This document shows positions 7,942 through 16,815 of a stretch of 64,000 nucleotides of DNA, piece after piece (positions within the stretch are counted from its first letter, which is position 1; each line of letters starts with the position of its first letter). Origin of the DNA: an uncultured Bacteroidales bacterium (lineage in GTDB: Bacteria > Bacteroidota > Bacteroidia > Bacteroidales > Muribaculaceae); the NCBI GenBank assembly GCA_902760865.1, contig CACWID010000001.1, forward strand, positions 62,001 to 126,000, read 5' to 3'. The position numbers were made by a program, and so were the translations under genes. Under the pieces are notes generated by a model. That model saw nothing but the letters and a program-made list of their open reading frames with translations, had not been told where the DNA came from and did no database searches.

Positions 7942-9267
7942 TTACAGCAGGTCCAGTAACTTGATGTCCTGGACGGCTGCCTGCTGCTGCTCCCGCAGGG
8001 TGGTGATGCGATTGATCATCTCGGCAAAGCGGCTGTCTGCCTTGGGGATGAAGGCGGTGTTGCCCTGGCTGGCGAGCTTCTCGGTGACGGTGTTGACGGT
8101 GAAGTCGTCGGGGTCAAATGCTGGCTGAAAGCTGCGGCCCTCTTCCTCGCCGTCCTGGCTGATGGCGGTGAGCAGCCCGGCGCGTTGCAGCCCCTGCAGC
8201 AGCTTCTCGGCTAGCGGGCCGGGAATGCCGTATTCTGTCACCAGCTCTTTCAGCGTGAGGGCCTGCTCGTGGCTCTTGAACTTCTTGATGGCAAGGGTGA
8301 GCACGGCAATCGACAAGTTGTTGGAGTAGTCCTGTGACATGCCCTTGGCCTTGTCGTCGTAGGCAAAGCTGTCGAAGTTCTGCCAGGCATAGGTAATCAC
8401 GACGCCCGACAGGGCGATGAGCCACGACAACTGCATCCACACCAGCATCAACGGCAGGAAGGCAAAACTGCCGTAGATGGCATTATACTTCGAGACGTAC
8501 AGCTGGCCGCTGACGAACAGCCACTGTACCACCTGGAACAGGGTGCCGCACAGCACGCCGGCAAACAGGGCCCCCTTGAATTGGACTTTGGTGTTGGGAA
8601 TCAGGTAGTAGGCGGCGGTGAACACGATCCACGAGATGACCGTCGGCATGAACGCCAGCAGGTAGTGCATCACCGGGGACACCGCATTGACGCTGAACAC
8701 GTGCTGCACGGCGTCGCTCATGAAGATGGAGATGCCGGCGGCACACACCATCAGCACGGGCAGTAGCAGGAACAGCGCCGTGTAGTCGGTGAACTTGCGT
8801 TGCAGCGAGCGCTTGGTGGTCACGCCCCAGACGTGGTTGAAGGTGTTCTCCACGTCGCTCATCAGCGAGATGAGGGTCCACAGCAGGAATACCAGGCCGA
8901 TGCCGATGAACACGCCTTGGGACGCCTGTGCCAGATAGTTCTCGACATACTGCAGCGCATCCTCGAGGGCTTGACGCTGAGCGGGGAAGTAGCGGAAGAG
9001 CTCACTCTGTATCAGCTTCTGGAACCCGAAACCGCGGGCGATGGCAAACAGCATCGCCAGAGCCGGAACCACAGCGAGGACGGTCCTGTAGGTCAACGCG
9101 CAGGCACGCGTCTGCAGGTCGCGGTCCAGGTAGGAGTGAACGCTCAGGTTCACCACCTTCACGGCCTTGACCTGCCACCTGGCGCTGGCGTCGTCCCACA
9201 CGCCCTTCATGCAGTACTCGAAGCACCGCATCACCTTCTGCCACAGGCTGGGTTTCTCTTCGCTCAT
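7942..9267 (-). CDS. YihY/BrkB family inner-membrane protein (441 aa)
   Basis: The YihY/UPF0761 region is seen at about residues 35-310: a hallmark start (RACALTYRTVLAVVPALAMLF), then several membrane segments (for example FIGIGLVFLLWTLISLMSDV, LLLPVLMVCAAGISIF, LAFMPTVISWIVFTAAYYLIP and LMLVWMQLSWLIALSGVVI). The C-terminal 130 residues are soluble and look like a winged-helix region (ALTLKELVTEYGIPGPLAEKLLQGLQRAGLL), as in many Bacteroidota members. Older annotations call this family ribonuclease BN, but it is not RNase BN. Exact function is unknown. It is the last gene of a minus-strand unit with hpt and adk, 27 bases after adk. Confidence 0.88.
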   Translation of the reverse strand: MSEEKPSLWQKVMRCFEYCMKGVWDDASARWQVKAVKVVNLSVHSYLDRDLQTRACALTYRTVLAVVPALAMLFAIARGFGFQKLIQSELFRYFPAQRQALEDALQYVENYLAQASQGVFIGIGLVFLLWTLISLMSDVENTFNHVWGVTTKRSLQRKFTDYTALFLLLPVLMVCAAGISIFMSDAVQHVFSVNAVSPVMHYLLAFMPTVISWIVFTAAYYLIPNTKVQFKGALFAGVLCGTLFQVVQWLFVSGQLYVSKYNAIYGSFAFLPLMLVWMQLSWLIALSGVVITYAWQNFDSFAYDDKAKGMSQDYSNNLSIAVLTLAIKKFKSHEQALTLKELVTEYGIPGPLAEKLLQGLQRAGLLTAISQDGEEEGRSFQPAFDPDDFTVNTVTEKLASQGNTAFIPKADSRFAEMINRITTLREQQQAAVQDIKLLDLL

Positions 9268-9294
9268 GGCTGCAGTCTGTCTTGGGGCTGCTTT

Positions 9295-9870
9295 TTACTG
9301 GTTGTCGAGGGCTTCCTTGATCAGGTCAAAGATGCCGTCGATGCTGCCCAGGCCGTTGATGGCGCGGTATTTACCTTGCTCTTGGTAGTAGGCCTTCAGC
9401 GGCGAGGTCTGGTTGTGATAGGTTTCCAGGCGCTTGCGGGCGGTATCCTCGTTGTCGTCCGAACGGCCGCTCATCTGGCCGCGCAGGAGGATGCGCTTGA
9501 TGAGCTCCTCCTCGGGAACCTCAAGGCCCACAACGGCGTCAACCTGGGTGCCTCGGTCGGCCAGCAGCTGCTCCAGTGCCTCGGCCTGAGGTATCGTGCG
9601 GGGGAAACCGTCAAAGATGACGCCCTCGCTGGCATTGTCCTTGTTCTCGTCGAGCACCTGTGCCAGGATGTCGATGATGAGTTCGTCGGGCACGAGTTGT
9701 CCCTGGTCGATATAGCCCTTGGCGATCTTGCCCAGCTCGGTGCCGCGCTTGATGTTGTCGCGCAGCACGTCTCCGGTCGAGATGTGGAACAGCTTGTAGT
9801 GCTCAATCAGTTTATCGCTCTGGGTGCCCTTTCCCGATCCGGGAGCACCAAAAATGACAATGTTCATCAT
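9295..9870 (-). CDS. adk: Adenylate kinase (191 aa)
   Basis: A cytosolic enzyme that interconverts ATP and AMP with two ADP. The P-loop GAPGSGKGT is at residues 8-16, the AMP-binding ISTGDVLRD follows, FDGFPRT is near residue 84, and the LID region is the short form (LRGQMSGRSDDNEDTARKRL) lacking the zinc-finger cysteines. Length 191 matches the short-type adenylate kinases of this phylum. Two ATG codons are in tandem (9870 and 9867); either may serve. It is preceded by hpt on the same strand with a 42-base gap, forming a purine salvage and balance pair. Confidence 0.96.
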   Translation of the reverse strand: MMNIVIFGAPGSGKGTQSDKLIEHYKLFHISTGDVLRDNIKRGTELGKIAKGYIDQGQLVPDELIIDILAQVLDENKDNASEGVIFDGFPRTIPQAEALEQLLADRGTQVDAVVGLEVPEEELIKRILLRGQMSGRSDDNEDTARKRLETYHNQTSPLKAYYQEQGKYRAINGLGSIDGIFDLIKEALDNQ

Positions 9871-9912
9871 ATTCTTCTTGAAGTATTTTTTGTAAAAATC
9901 TAGTCTAACGGA

Positions 9913-10455
9913 TTAACGCTCCTTCAGGGCGTAGATGTCGGGCAGGTTGCGTGCCAGGCCGTCCAGGTCGAGGCCGTAGCCCAGGATGAACTTGCTCGGG
10001 ATTTCAAAGCCCACATAGTCCGGCGGGTTGCCGATGGTCAGGGCCTCGGGCTTGAACAGCAGGGATACCATCTTGACCGACTTGGGGCTGTGCTTGTCGA
10101 GCTCCTTGCGCAGCTGGGCGGCGGTGATGCCGCTGTCGATGATGTCCTCGACGATGATCACGTCGCGGCCGGTGATGTCCTGCGTCAGGCCCATCAGCTG
10201 CTTCACCTCGCCGGTCGAGGATATGCCCTCGTAGGACTTGAAGCGGATGAATGCGATCTCGGCGTCATGCAGGCCGCTCGCGCGGAACAGGTCCGAGGCA
10301 AAGATGAAGGCCCCGTTCAGTATGCACAAGAACAGGGGGCACTTGTCGTCATAGTCCCGCTTGATTTCCTGGGCCAGGCGATGAACCTGCTTGGCGATTT
10401 CTTCTCGTCTGATATAGGGCTCAAATGTCAGCCCCTGATAAGTGATTTCTTCCAT
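9913..10455 (-). CDS. hpt: Hypoxanthine phosphoribosyltransferase (180 aa)
   Basis: A cytosolic purine-salvage enzyme that joins hypoxanthine or guanine to PRPP to give IMP or GMP. The PRPP-binding motif VIIVEDIIDSGIT lies at residues 99-111, the purine-contact segment near the end reads NPPDYVGFEIPSKFILGYGLD, and the flexible loop (FKSYEGISSTGEV) is near 72-84. Length is typical for the family. It is the first gene of the unit hpt-adk-yihY, with a -7 element 20 bases upstream of its start. Confidence 0.95.
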   Translation of the reverse strand: MEEITYQGLTFEPYIRREEIAKQVHRLAQEIKRDYDDKCPLFLCILNGAFIFASDLFRASGLHDAEIAFIRFKSYEGISSTGEVKQLMGLTQDITGRDVIIVEDIIDSGITAAQLRKELDKHSPKSVKMVSLLFKPEALTIGNPPDYVGFEIPSKFILGYGLDLDGLARNLPDIYALKER

Positions 10456-10475
10456 TTGCTTACAGAATTAAAACG

Positions 10476-10483
10476 CAAAGATA
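10476..10483 (-). promoter_or_regulatory. Promoter -7 element of hpt-adk-yihY
   Basis: TATCTTTG on the minus strand, 20 bases before the hpt start. It implies a very short leader. Confidence 0.6.
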
Positions 10484-10543
10484 CAATAAAGTTTTCACTT
10501 CTCGGTTTCCATGGTTTCAGTTTTTTCACTGAAAAAGGAAAAA

Positions 10544-10616
10544 AGCGAGCCAGAGGCTTGCAATACCTCGACAACCAGGGCAGGCATGTCAGGGTATTGC
10601 GAGCCTCCGGCTCGCT
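10544..10616. repeat. Long imperfect inverted repeat, arms of 24 bases
   Basis: Left arm 10544-10567 and right arm 10593-10616 match at 22 of 24 positions, around a 25-base loop. It starts 11 bases past the stop of the POT transporter gene on the minus strand and may terminate that unit. The T-rich DNA after it on the minus strand (10520-10543) fits. The arms are longer than in ordinary terminators. Confidence 0.75.
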
Positions 10617-10627
10617 ATGAGGGGTGA

Positions 10628-12169
10628 TTACTTGGCGACCTTCTCGAGGCGCTTCATCATGGCGAACATGAAGATCGCTGCCACGAGGCAGACGCCCAGG
10701 AATACGCTCCAACATACCCACAGGGGCACCTTGCCCCACAGGGCGCCGCCGACCAGTACCAGCTGGTTGCCCAGAGCGGTGGAAACGAACCATCCGCCCA
10801 TCATGGCACCCTTGTACTTGGGAGGAGCCACCTTGCTGACAAACGAGATGCCCATCGGGGAGAGCAGCAACTCACCGAAGGTGAGAATCAGATACACACT
10901 GATGAGCAGGTTGGGCGTCACGTCGGCCACATGCTGGCCCACGAGGTTGCCGTCGGCATCGGGTGCCATTTGCGGCATGGGCAGTCCCACCGAGGCAAAG
11001 GCCATGACGGCATAGGCTATCGCGGCGACTACCATACCATAGGCAATCTTGCGCGGTGCCGAGGGCTCCTTGCCCTTGCTGGCCAGATAGCTGAAGATGG
11101 CCATCGAGACGGGCGTCAGTGCCACGACATAGAACGGGTTGAACTGCTGGAAAATCGGTGCGGCGATGTCGATGCTGCCGGTCGTGCGGGTGTACTTGTA
11201 GTACAGGATGCCCAGGGCTGCCAGGATGATGGCTCCCGAGATGCCCTTGGCCTTGGCCGTCTTGCTCTGGAAGAGCGAGAAACCGGCATAGACGATGAAG
11301 ATGACAAGTACCAGGTTCCATACGTCAAAGGCCATGCTCTCCAGGCCGCTCGATGTGTTGGCAGTGAACTCGTCGGCAAAGAAGGTGAGCGACAAGCCGT
11401 TCTGGTGGAACGCCATCCAGAAGAATACCACCACGGCAAACACGAGGCACAGGGCGATGATGCGCGCCTTGGTGTCCTCCTTGCTCAGCTCGGGTTCCTT
11501 GACGGTGTTGTCCTCGGCCTTGGCTGCGGCCTTCTTGCCGCCCTCAGCATGCTTGAACGTGCTGCGGAAGGCGTAGTAGATGGCAATCGAGAGTACCAGC
11601 GAAACGCAAGCCACGGCAAAGGAGAAGTGGTAAGCATCGTTGGACGAGAAGCCCCATGCGGTCTCGGCATACTCCTTGATCTTGACGGCAGCCGTCGGTG
11701 CGAACAGGGCGCCGATGTTGATGGCCATGTAGAAAATCGAGAAGCCTGCGTCACGCTTGGCGGCATAGCGGGTGTCGTCATACAGATTGCCCACCATCAC
11801 CTGCAGGTTGCCCTTGAACAGGCCCGTGCCCAGGCCGATGAGCAGCAGCGCGCCGATCATCACAATCAGGGCAAAGGTGTTGCCGCCCAATGGGACGGAC
11901 AAGAGCAGATAGCCCAGGAACATGATGATGATACCGATGGTCACCATCTTGCCGAAGCCGAACTTGTCGGCCATCCAGCCGCCGATCAACGGGAGGAAAT
12001 ACACCACCATCAGGAATGAACTGTAGATGGTGCCGGCAACAGCCGGTGACAGGCCATAGTTGGCCCTGAGGAAGAGGGCGAACACGGCAATCATCGTGTA
12101 GTAGCCGAAGCGCTCGCCCGTGTTGGCCAGTGCCAACGCGAATAGTCCTTTAGGTTGTCCTTCAAACAT
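10628..12169 (-). CDS. POT/PTR family proton-dependent peptide transporter, copy 1 (513 aa)
   Basis: An inner-membrane symporter for di- and tripeptides driven by protons. The N-terminal family signature GERFGYYTMIAVFALFLR (helix 1 ExxERFxYY-like motif) is at residues 17-34. About twelve to fourteen membrane segments follow, with GTGLFKGNLQVMVGNLY and the PTR2 signature region FSIFYMAINIGALFAP at about 150-165. The C-terminus has GISFVSKVAPPKYKGAMMGGWF, another POT landmark. It is paralogous to the next gene upstream (12259-13824), separated by 89 bases with a 9-base CTAGA array. No promoter was found in that gap, so co-transcription is likely. Confidence 0.92.
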   Translation of the reverse strand: MFEGQPKGLFALALANTGERFGYYTMIAVFALFLRANYGLSPAVAGTIYSSFLMVVYFLPLIGGWMADKFGFGKMVTIGIIIMFLGYLLLSVPLGGNTFALIVMIGALLLIGLGTGLFKGNLQVMVGNLYDDTRYAAKRDAGFSIFYMAINIGALFAPTAAVKIKEYAETAWGFSSNDAYHFSFAVACVSLVLSIAIYYAFRSTFKHAEGGKKAAAKAEDNTVKEPELSKEDTKARIIALCLVFAVVVFFWMAFHQNGLSLTFFADEFTANTSSGLESMAFDVWNLVLVIFIVYAGFSLFQSKTAKAKGISGAIILAALGILYYKYTRTTGSIDIAAPIFQQFNPFYVVALTPVSMAIFSYLASKGKEPSAPRKIAYGMVVAAIAYAVMAFASVGLPMPQMAPDADGNLVGQHVADVTPNLLISVYLILTFGELLLSPMGISFVSKVAPPKYKGAMMGGWFVSTALGNQLVLVGGALWGKVPLWVCWSVFLGVCLVAAIFMFAMMKRLEKVAK

Positions 12170-12196
12170 AATTCAATGTCTTTTTTACCAGAGAAT

Positions 12197-12228
12197 CTAG
12201 AAAATCTAGATGTTCTAGATCTCCTAGA
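12197..12228. repeat. 9-base phased CTAGA array, four units
   Basis: CTAGA starts at 12197, 12206, 12215 and 12224, exactly nine bases apart, with four varying bases between copies. It lies in the gap between the two POT genes. Sister arrays are at 37955-37995 and 43239-43279. Confidence 0.85.
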
Positions 12229-12258
12229 TCCTCTTATAGGTTAATGTCAAGTGAAAAA

Positions 12259-13824
12259 TTACTTGTCGCTGGTCACGCGCTCCAGCCACTTCACCATACC
12301 GAGCATCACGCCAGCAGAGATGAAGCAGACGATGATGAACACACCCCAGCACTGCCACAACGGAATGTTGTTGTACATGATGGTGCCGATGGGCAGCAGG
12401 ATGTTACCAACGGCGGTGGTACCGAGCCACAGGCCCTGGCACAGACCGAGCATGGTCTTGGGGGCCACCTTGGAAACGAACGACAGACCCAGCGGCGAGA
12501 TGAACAGCTCGGCAACGGTGAGCAGGAAGTAGGTGGCAATCATTACCCACCAACCAGCCTTCATGCCCATCTTGGCGTCGGCGTCGAGCAGCTTGAACTC
12601 ATCACCCGAGGGATAACCGGCGGTGTAAGAGTAGACGGCAAGGAACAGATAGGCCAAACCGGCGATGCACATACCGTAGGCAATCTTGCGGGGAGTGGAA
12701 ATCTCCTTACCACGCTTGCTCAGGGCACCGAAGATCAACATGATGATCGGGGTGAGCACAATCACGAAGAACGGGTTCACGGCTTGCCACAGCTCGGCGG
12801 GCAACTGATCGCTCTTGACGAAGTCGCGGGCAAAGAATGACAGGGTAACACCGTTCTGGTGGAACGAGAACCAGAAGAAGATGACAACGCCGAGCACTGC
12901 GAGCAGGGCATACAAGCGCTGGCGCAGCTCCTTGGCCATGCTCTTCTTCTCCTCAGGAGTGAGCTCGACCGAAGCGGCAGCAGCCTTCTTTCCGGGAGAG
13001 GGGAAGATACCGCGCTTAGCAATGAAGATGGTCAGCGAGATGATCATGGCAATCACCGATGCGATGAAGGCGAAATGCACACCCTGGTTGAACACCTCGA
13101 GGTAGCGCTGGCAAGTCTCAACAGTAGCTTCGCCCTGGATACCTGCTTGGCCAAGGTAGGTCTGCAGGTTGGTCATCTGGTCGGCAGGAATAGTGCCATC
13201 GATGAACTTGTGGCACAGTGCGGGCAGCTCGGCAACATACTTGAAACCGAAACGTCCCAGCCACCACTGGCGCAAGAACGGAGCGATGAACGGGGCAATC
13301 AGACCACCGATGTTGATGAACACATAGAAAATCTGGAAACCTGCATCGCGGCGGCCCTTCAAAGTCTTGATTTCCTCTTCAGACATTCCGTCGGCAGCAG
13401 CTTTGGCCTCCATGTCATCATACATCTGGCCCACAATGGCCTGCAGGTTACCCTTGAACAGACCGTTACCAAAGGCAATCAGCACCAATGCCACACAGGT
13501 GAGGACAAGCAGAGCCGTCATTGTGCCTGCTGTGGCGGTGATGGGAATAGCCAGGGCAGCATAGCCGAGTGCCATGATGATGATACCCGTCATGATGGTG
13601 CCCTTGTAGTTCTGGGTGCGGTCGGCAATGATACCACCTACTAGACTCAAGACATAGATGGCTGCCAAGAAAATCGAGTAAATCAAGGCCGCTTTATCAT
13701 CGGCCAGGCCGAACTTGGAGCACAGGAACAGTGACAGCACAGCGGCCATGATGTAGTAGCCGAAGCGCTCGCCCATGTTGCTCAAAGCGGCAGGGATTAG
13801 ACCCTTAGGATGGTTTTTAAACAT
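12259..13824 (-). CDS. POT/PTR family proton-dependent peptide transporter, copy 2 (521 aa)
   Basis: Same family as its downstream neighbour: the opening MFKNHPKGLIPAALSNMGER aligns with MFEGQPKGLFALALANTGER, then the RFGYY motif, the segment GNGLFKGNLQAIVGQMYDD and the PTR2-type segment FQIFYVFINIGGLIAPFIAP. Loops between helices 6 and 7 are longer than in copy 1. I chose the ATG at 13824, not the longer frame to 13917, because it aligns with copy 1; the extra 31 residues look like untranslated leader. The role is uptake of short peptides, probably products of secreted peptidases. Confidence 0.92.
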   Translation of the reverse strand: MFKNHPKGLIPAALSNMGERFGYYIMAAVLSLFLCSKFGLADDKAALIYSIFLAAIYVLSLVGGIIADRTQNYKGTIMTGIIIMALGYAALAIPITATAGTMTALLVLTCVALVLIAFGNGLFKGNLQAIVGQMYDDMEAKAAADGMSEEEIKTLKGRRDAGFQIFYVFINIGGLIAPFIAPFLRQWWLGRFGFKYVAELPALCHKFIDGTIPADQMTNLQTYLGQAGIQGEATVETCQRYLEVFNQGVHFAFIASVIAMIISLTIFIAKRGIFPSPGKKAAAASVELTPEEKKSMAKELRQRLYALLAVLGVVIFFWFSFHQNGVTLSFFARDFVKSDQLPAELWQAVNPFFVIVLTPIIMLIFGALSKRGKEISTPRKIAYGMCIAGLAYLFLAVYSYTAGYPSGDEFKLLDADAKMGMKAGWWVMIATYFLLTVAELFISPLGLSFVSKVAPKTMLGLCQGLWLGTTAVGNILLPIGTIMYNNIPLWQCWGVFIIVCFISAGVMLGMVKWLERVTSDK

Positions 13825-13876
13825 AATTTGTTTTGGTTTATTGGTTAATATATTAATAATGTATTGTCGTTTCGTC

Positions 13877-14311
13877 TCAGCAGCCGGAGTGCTCACGGGC
13901 CTGATAGGCGATGGCATAGGCGCGGATCTGCTTGATCATCGCCAGCAGGCCGTTGCTGCGGGTGGGGGAGAGATGCTCCCTCAGGCCGATACGCTCGATG
14001 AAGTAGAGGTCGGTGTCGAGCACTTCCTGAGGCGTCGCGCCGTCGAGCACGCGCACGAGCATCGAGATGATGCCCTTGACAATGATGGCGTCGCTGTCGG
14101 CCTGCAGGCGCATCTTGCCGTCGATGCAGTCGGCCTGCAGCCACACGCGGCTCTGGCAGCCGTCAATCAGGTTGTCGGCCGTCTTGTACTGCTCGTCCAG
14201 CGCGGGCATGGAGTTACCCATGTCGATGATGACCTGGTAGCGGTCCATCCAGTCGTCCAGACCCTCAAATTCCTCGATGATTTCCTCTTGTCGCTCGTTA
14301 ACTGTTGACAT
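13877..14311 (-). CDS. sufE: SufE-family sulfur acceptor protein (144 aa)
   Basis: A cytosolic protein that takes persulfide sulfur from a cysteine desulfurase (SufS) and stimulates Fe-S cluster assembly. The family core is present: EEIIEEFEGLDDWMDRYQ at the N-terminus, then DNLIDGCQSRVWL with the active Cys52, and the late helix SPTRSNGLLAMIKQI. Length is typical. The other suf genes are not in this window. It is followed by the two POT genes on the same strand with small gaps, so it may lead that transcript. Confidence 0.93.
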   Translation of the reverse strand: MSTVNERQEEIIEEFEGLDDWMDRYQVIIDMGNSMPALDEQYKTADNLIDGCQSRVWLQADCIDGKMRLQADSDAIIVKGIISMLVRVLDGATPQEVLDTDLYFIERIGLREHLSPTRSNGLLAMIKQIRAYAIAYQAREHSGC

Positions 14312-14339
14312 TGAAAAGGTGATGTTTTGGTTTAACCTA

Positions 14340-14347
14340 CAAATTTA
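14340..14347 (-). promoter_or_regulatory. Promoter -7 element of sufE
   Basis: TAAATTTG on the minus strand, 28 bases before the sufE start. Confidence 0.55.
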
Positions 14348-14408
14348 GGCTTATTTTTTGAGATACACTCCATCTGTGTCCCGAAAAATGCATTTTTTAC
14401 CAAAAAAC

Positions 14409-14438
14409 AAGCCCTGCCGGCATGTGCCGACAGGACTT
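14409..14438 (-). terminator. Terminator of the PpiD-like gene
   Basis: AAGCCCTGCCGGCA (14409-14422) pairs with TGCCGACAGGACTT (14425-14438) with one mismatch and a G-T pair. On the minus strand it is followed by TTGTTTTTTGG. Confidence 0.8.
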
Positions 14439-14462
14439 GACTAGTTCTGATATCAATACAGA

Positions 14463-16535
14463 TTAATAGAAGTTGATCAGGTTTTTCTTCACCTTGGTGG
14501 TCTTCGACAAAATCTGGTTGATGTTCTGCGGGTTGGCAAAGATCTGAGCGCCGCGGGTCTGGGCATAGCGGTTGTCCAGCTCCTCCTTGGTGGGCTGACG
14601 CTCTTCCTTCTCCTGCTTCACTACCTGATAAACTACGACAGCGCCATAGCCCTTCCAGGGACCCTTGACTTCACCGACCTTAGAAGCGGCGATGCGGCCT
14701 ACCAGGCCACTCTCGTTACCCAACTTGGGATCGGCGTTGGCAGCGAATACCACGCGGGCGGTATCAATCTGGGCGCCCATCAGCGAGGCATAACCGTTCA
14801 GGTCCTTAGCCTTGCCCTGGTACTGCTTCATCAGGTCGTCACCCTTCTTGCTGTTGCGAACGCGGTTCTCGAGCATCTCCTTGCCAGGCTTGAAGGTGTA
14901 GGGCAGATAACCCTCGGGGTAAACCTCATCGACGGCAACGGCAATCAGCGTGTTGTTGTTGTCGCTGAAGATGGGTGAAACGTCGCCCTTCTTGCTGTCG
15001 AACGCCCACTTGATGGCCTTGCGGCTGTCCTTGATGCCCTGGAACTGGTTGCCCAGCTGCGGGGTACTCGGGGTAACCATCGACTCTACGGCGTTGTAGC
15101 CGGCCTTGGCTGCGTTCTCCTCAAACTCCTTCACGGTCTTGTTCTTGTTCAGGAAGGCCTGGAACTTGTCGCGCAGGTCCTCGCTCGTCTTGGTGCTGGC
15201 ATAGGCGTCATAGGTCACGGTGGCCAGGGTGTAGAACATCTTGGCGGGCTTGCGCTCGTTCACCTTCATCAGGGTAGCGCCCTGCTCACCGCTGTTGTAT
15301 ACAAAGAATACACCGGGAGTGGCGTTGACCAGCTTGGTCTTGATCGAGTCAACAAAGCCATAGGCACGCTGCCACTCGCTGAGCTTGCCCTCCACCTTCT
15401 GGGGATAAGCCTTCTTGATCTCGTCCAGGGACTTGCCGCTGTTGAGCTGGTTCAGCACATCCTTCTGCATCTTGGCATCACCTTGTACGACAACGTAACC
15501 CAGGTCAATCGAGTCAACGGTCATCTGCTTGTTGATGAGCTTGTACATCTCGTGGTGGTTGCCAGTGGTGGTGTCGCGGCGTACGGTACCTACCTCGGCG
15601 CCGGCGAAGAAGTCGCGCACGTTGGTCGGCAGCTTGTCACGGGTCATCATCGCGGTGTCGACGTTGACGGTGCCCAGGATGCGTACCGAGTCAACGCCAC
15701 GGCCCTTCTGCAGGGCGATATAGGCGGCGTCGGCGATCTTGTTGGCGGCTGCGATGTCCTCGGCGTTGGGCTCAATGTTCACGGCGATGTAATGGATGGC
15801 GCGAACCTCCTCATCGATCTTGAACATCGACTTCACCTTCTCCCACTCAGCCTTGAGCTCAGCATCGCTCACGGGATACTTGTCGTTGGGCAGGGTGGAG
15901 TAGTCCTTCTTGGCGAAGGTGACGATATTGGTGACTGCACTCTCCTCGGCGAGCTGTGCGCGGTCCAGGTCGTTGGCCTGCATACAGCCTGCGATCAGGT
16001 TCTGCAGCTTGGCGAACTTGTACTGCTTGACAACGTCGTTGGTCAGCTTGTCCCACTGGGCGCGCAACTCAGCAACCTGTGACTCCTGAATGCCCTGCTT
16101 GCCGGGATTCATGATGAAGTCATACAGCTCTGCGGGAGACTTTGCACCAGCCTGCTGTGCGAATTGAACAACGGGTTGGGGAGGATTCTTGCCGATCATC
16201 AGCTTGGTGATCTCCTCGTTGCTGACGGTGATACCCAGCTTCTTGTACTCCTGCTCCAGGAGCTTCTCGTTGATCATCTCCTCCAGCACCTGCTGCTGAC
16301 GAACTGCGGGGTCGGTCTGCTGCTGGTTGTTCTGGTCGGCGGCAGCTTCTTGCTCCACGCGACGCTGGAACTGCATAATATCAATCTTCTCATTGCCGAC
16401 TTTAGCGGCTGCGCTGTTGCCACCGGAACGGCCGATGGCCTCGATACCTACCTCGATAATGAATGCGAGCAATGCGGCACCGATTACGATGGCGAGGATC
16501 TTTTTCCTCTGCCTAATTTTCTCTAATGTAGCCAT
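14463..16535 (-). CDS. Membrane-anchored periplasmic peptidyl-prolyl isomerase, PpiD/SurA-like (690 aa)
   Basis: An envelope foldase. A short basic cytosolic tail (MATLEKIRQRKK) is followed by one membrane segment (residues 13-32, ILAIVIGAALLAFIIEVGIE). Next is a SurA_N-type chaperone region at about 40-230 (VGNEKIDIMQFQRRVEQEA, QQQVLEEMINEKLLEQEYK), parvulin-like regions at about 345-460 (QMTVDSIDLGYVVVQGDAKM), and a second weaker one at about 510-620. This is the usual domain order of PpiD in Bacteroidota. It probably assists folding of proteins leaving the Sec translocon, including the many secreted proteins here. It has its own strong promoter and terminator. Confidence 0.9.
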   Translation of the reverse strand: MATLEKIRQRKKILAIVIGAALLAFIIEVGIEAIGRSGGNSAAAKVGNEKIDIMQFQRRVEQEAAADQNNQQQTDPAVRQQQVLEEMINEKLLEQEYKKLGITVSNEEITKLMIGKNPPQPVVQFAQQAGAKSPAELYDFIMNPGKQGIQESQVAELRAQWDKLTNDVVKQYKFAKLQNLIAGCMQANDLDRAQLAEESAVTNIVTFAKKDYSTLPNDKYPVSDAELKAEWEKVKSMFKIDEEVRAIHYIAVNIEPNAEDIAAANKIADAAYIALQKGRGVDSVRILGTVNVDTAMMTRDKLPTNVRDFFAGAEVGTVRRDTTTGNHHEMYKLINKQMTVDSIDLGYVVVQGDAKMQKDVLNQLNSGKSLDEIKKAYPQKVEGKLSEWQRAYGFVDSIKTKLVNATPGVFFVYNSGEQGATLMKVNERKPAKMFYTLATVTYDAYASTKTSEDLRDKFQAFLNKNKTVKEFEENAAKAGYNAVESMVTPSTPQLGNQFQGIKDSRKAIKWAFDSKKGDVSPIFSDNNNTLIAVAVDEVYPEGYLPYTFKPGKEMLENRVRNSKKGDDLMKQYQGKAKDLNGYASLMGAQIDTARVVFAANADPKLGNESGLVGRIAASKVGEVKGPWKGYGAVVVYQVVKQEKEERQPTKEELDNRYAQTRGAQIFANPQNINQILSKTTKVKKNLINFY

Positions 16536-16596
16536 TTACAGTTATTTATATTACGTTATTTCTCTCAATTTTAGGGCTTTTCGCCAAATAAACACG

Positions 16597-16627
16597 CAAA
16601 GGTAGTTATTTTTTGCATACCAGCAAA
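16597..16627 (-). promoter_or_regulatory. Promoter of the PpiD-like gene
   Basis: On the minus strand TTTG (16627-16624), 19 bases, TACCTTTG (16604-16597), about 60 bases before the start. Confidence 0.75.
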
Positions 16628-16782
16628 AAACTAAATCAAAATTCTGTTTTTTTCTGTTTTTTGGCTTCCGTGAGACTTTGTAGGCGTTCGGACGAAATTC
16701 CGGGGCATTTCAGGTGGTCTTGTCCGCTATCGGGCCTTTTCAACATTTATAGGTGATTTTTAGCAATATTTTAGATGATGTG

Positions 16783-16815
16783 TTGACGGTGTTTGACAAT
16801 TTAGTGTTAAATTTG
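16783..16815 (+). promoter_or_regulatory. Candidate promoter of the TPR gene
   Basis: TTG (16783-16785), 22 bases, TAAATTTG (16808-16815). The leader would be about 85 bases. Confidence 0.5.

Noticed and set aside
7942..9267. Ribonuclease BN
   Set aside because: This is an outdated name for the YihY/BrkB family. The protein is an integral membrane protein without nuclease motifs.
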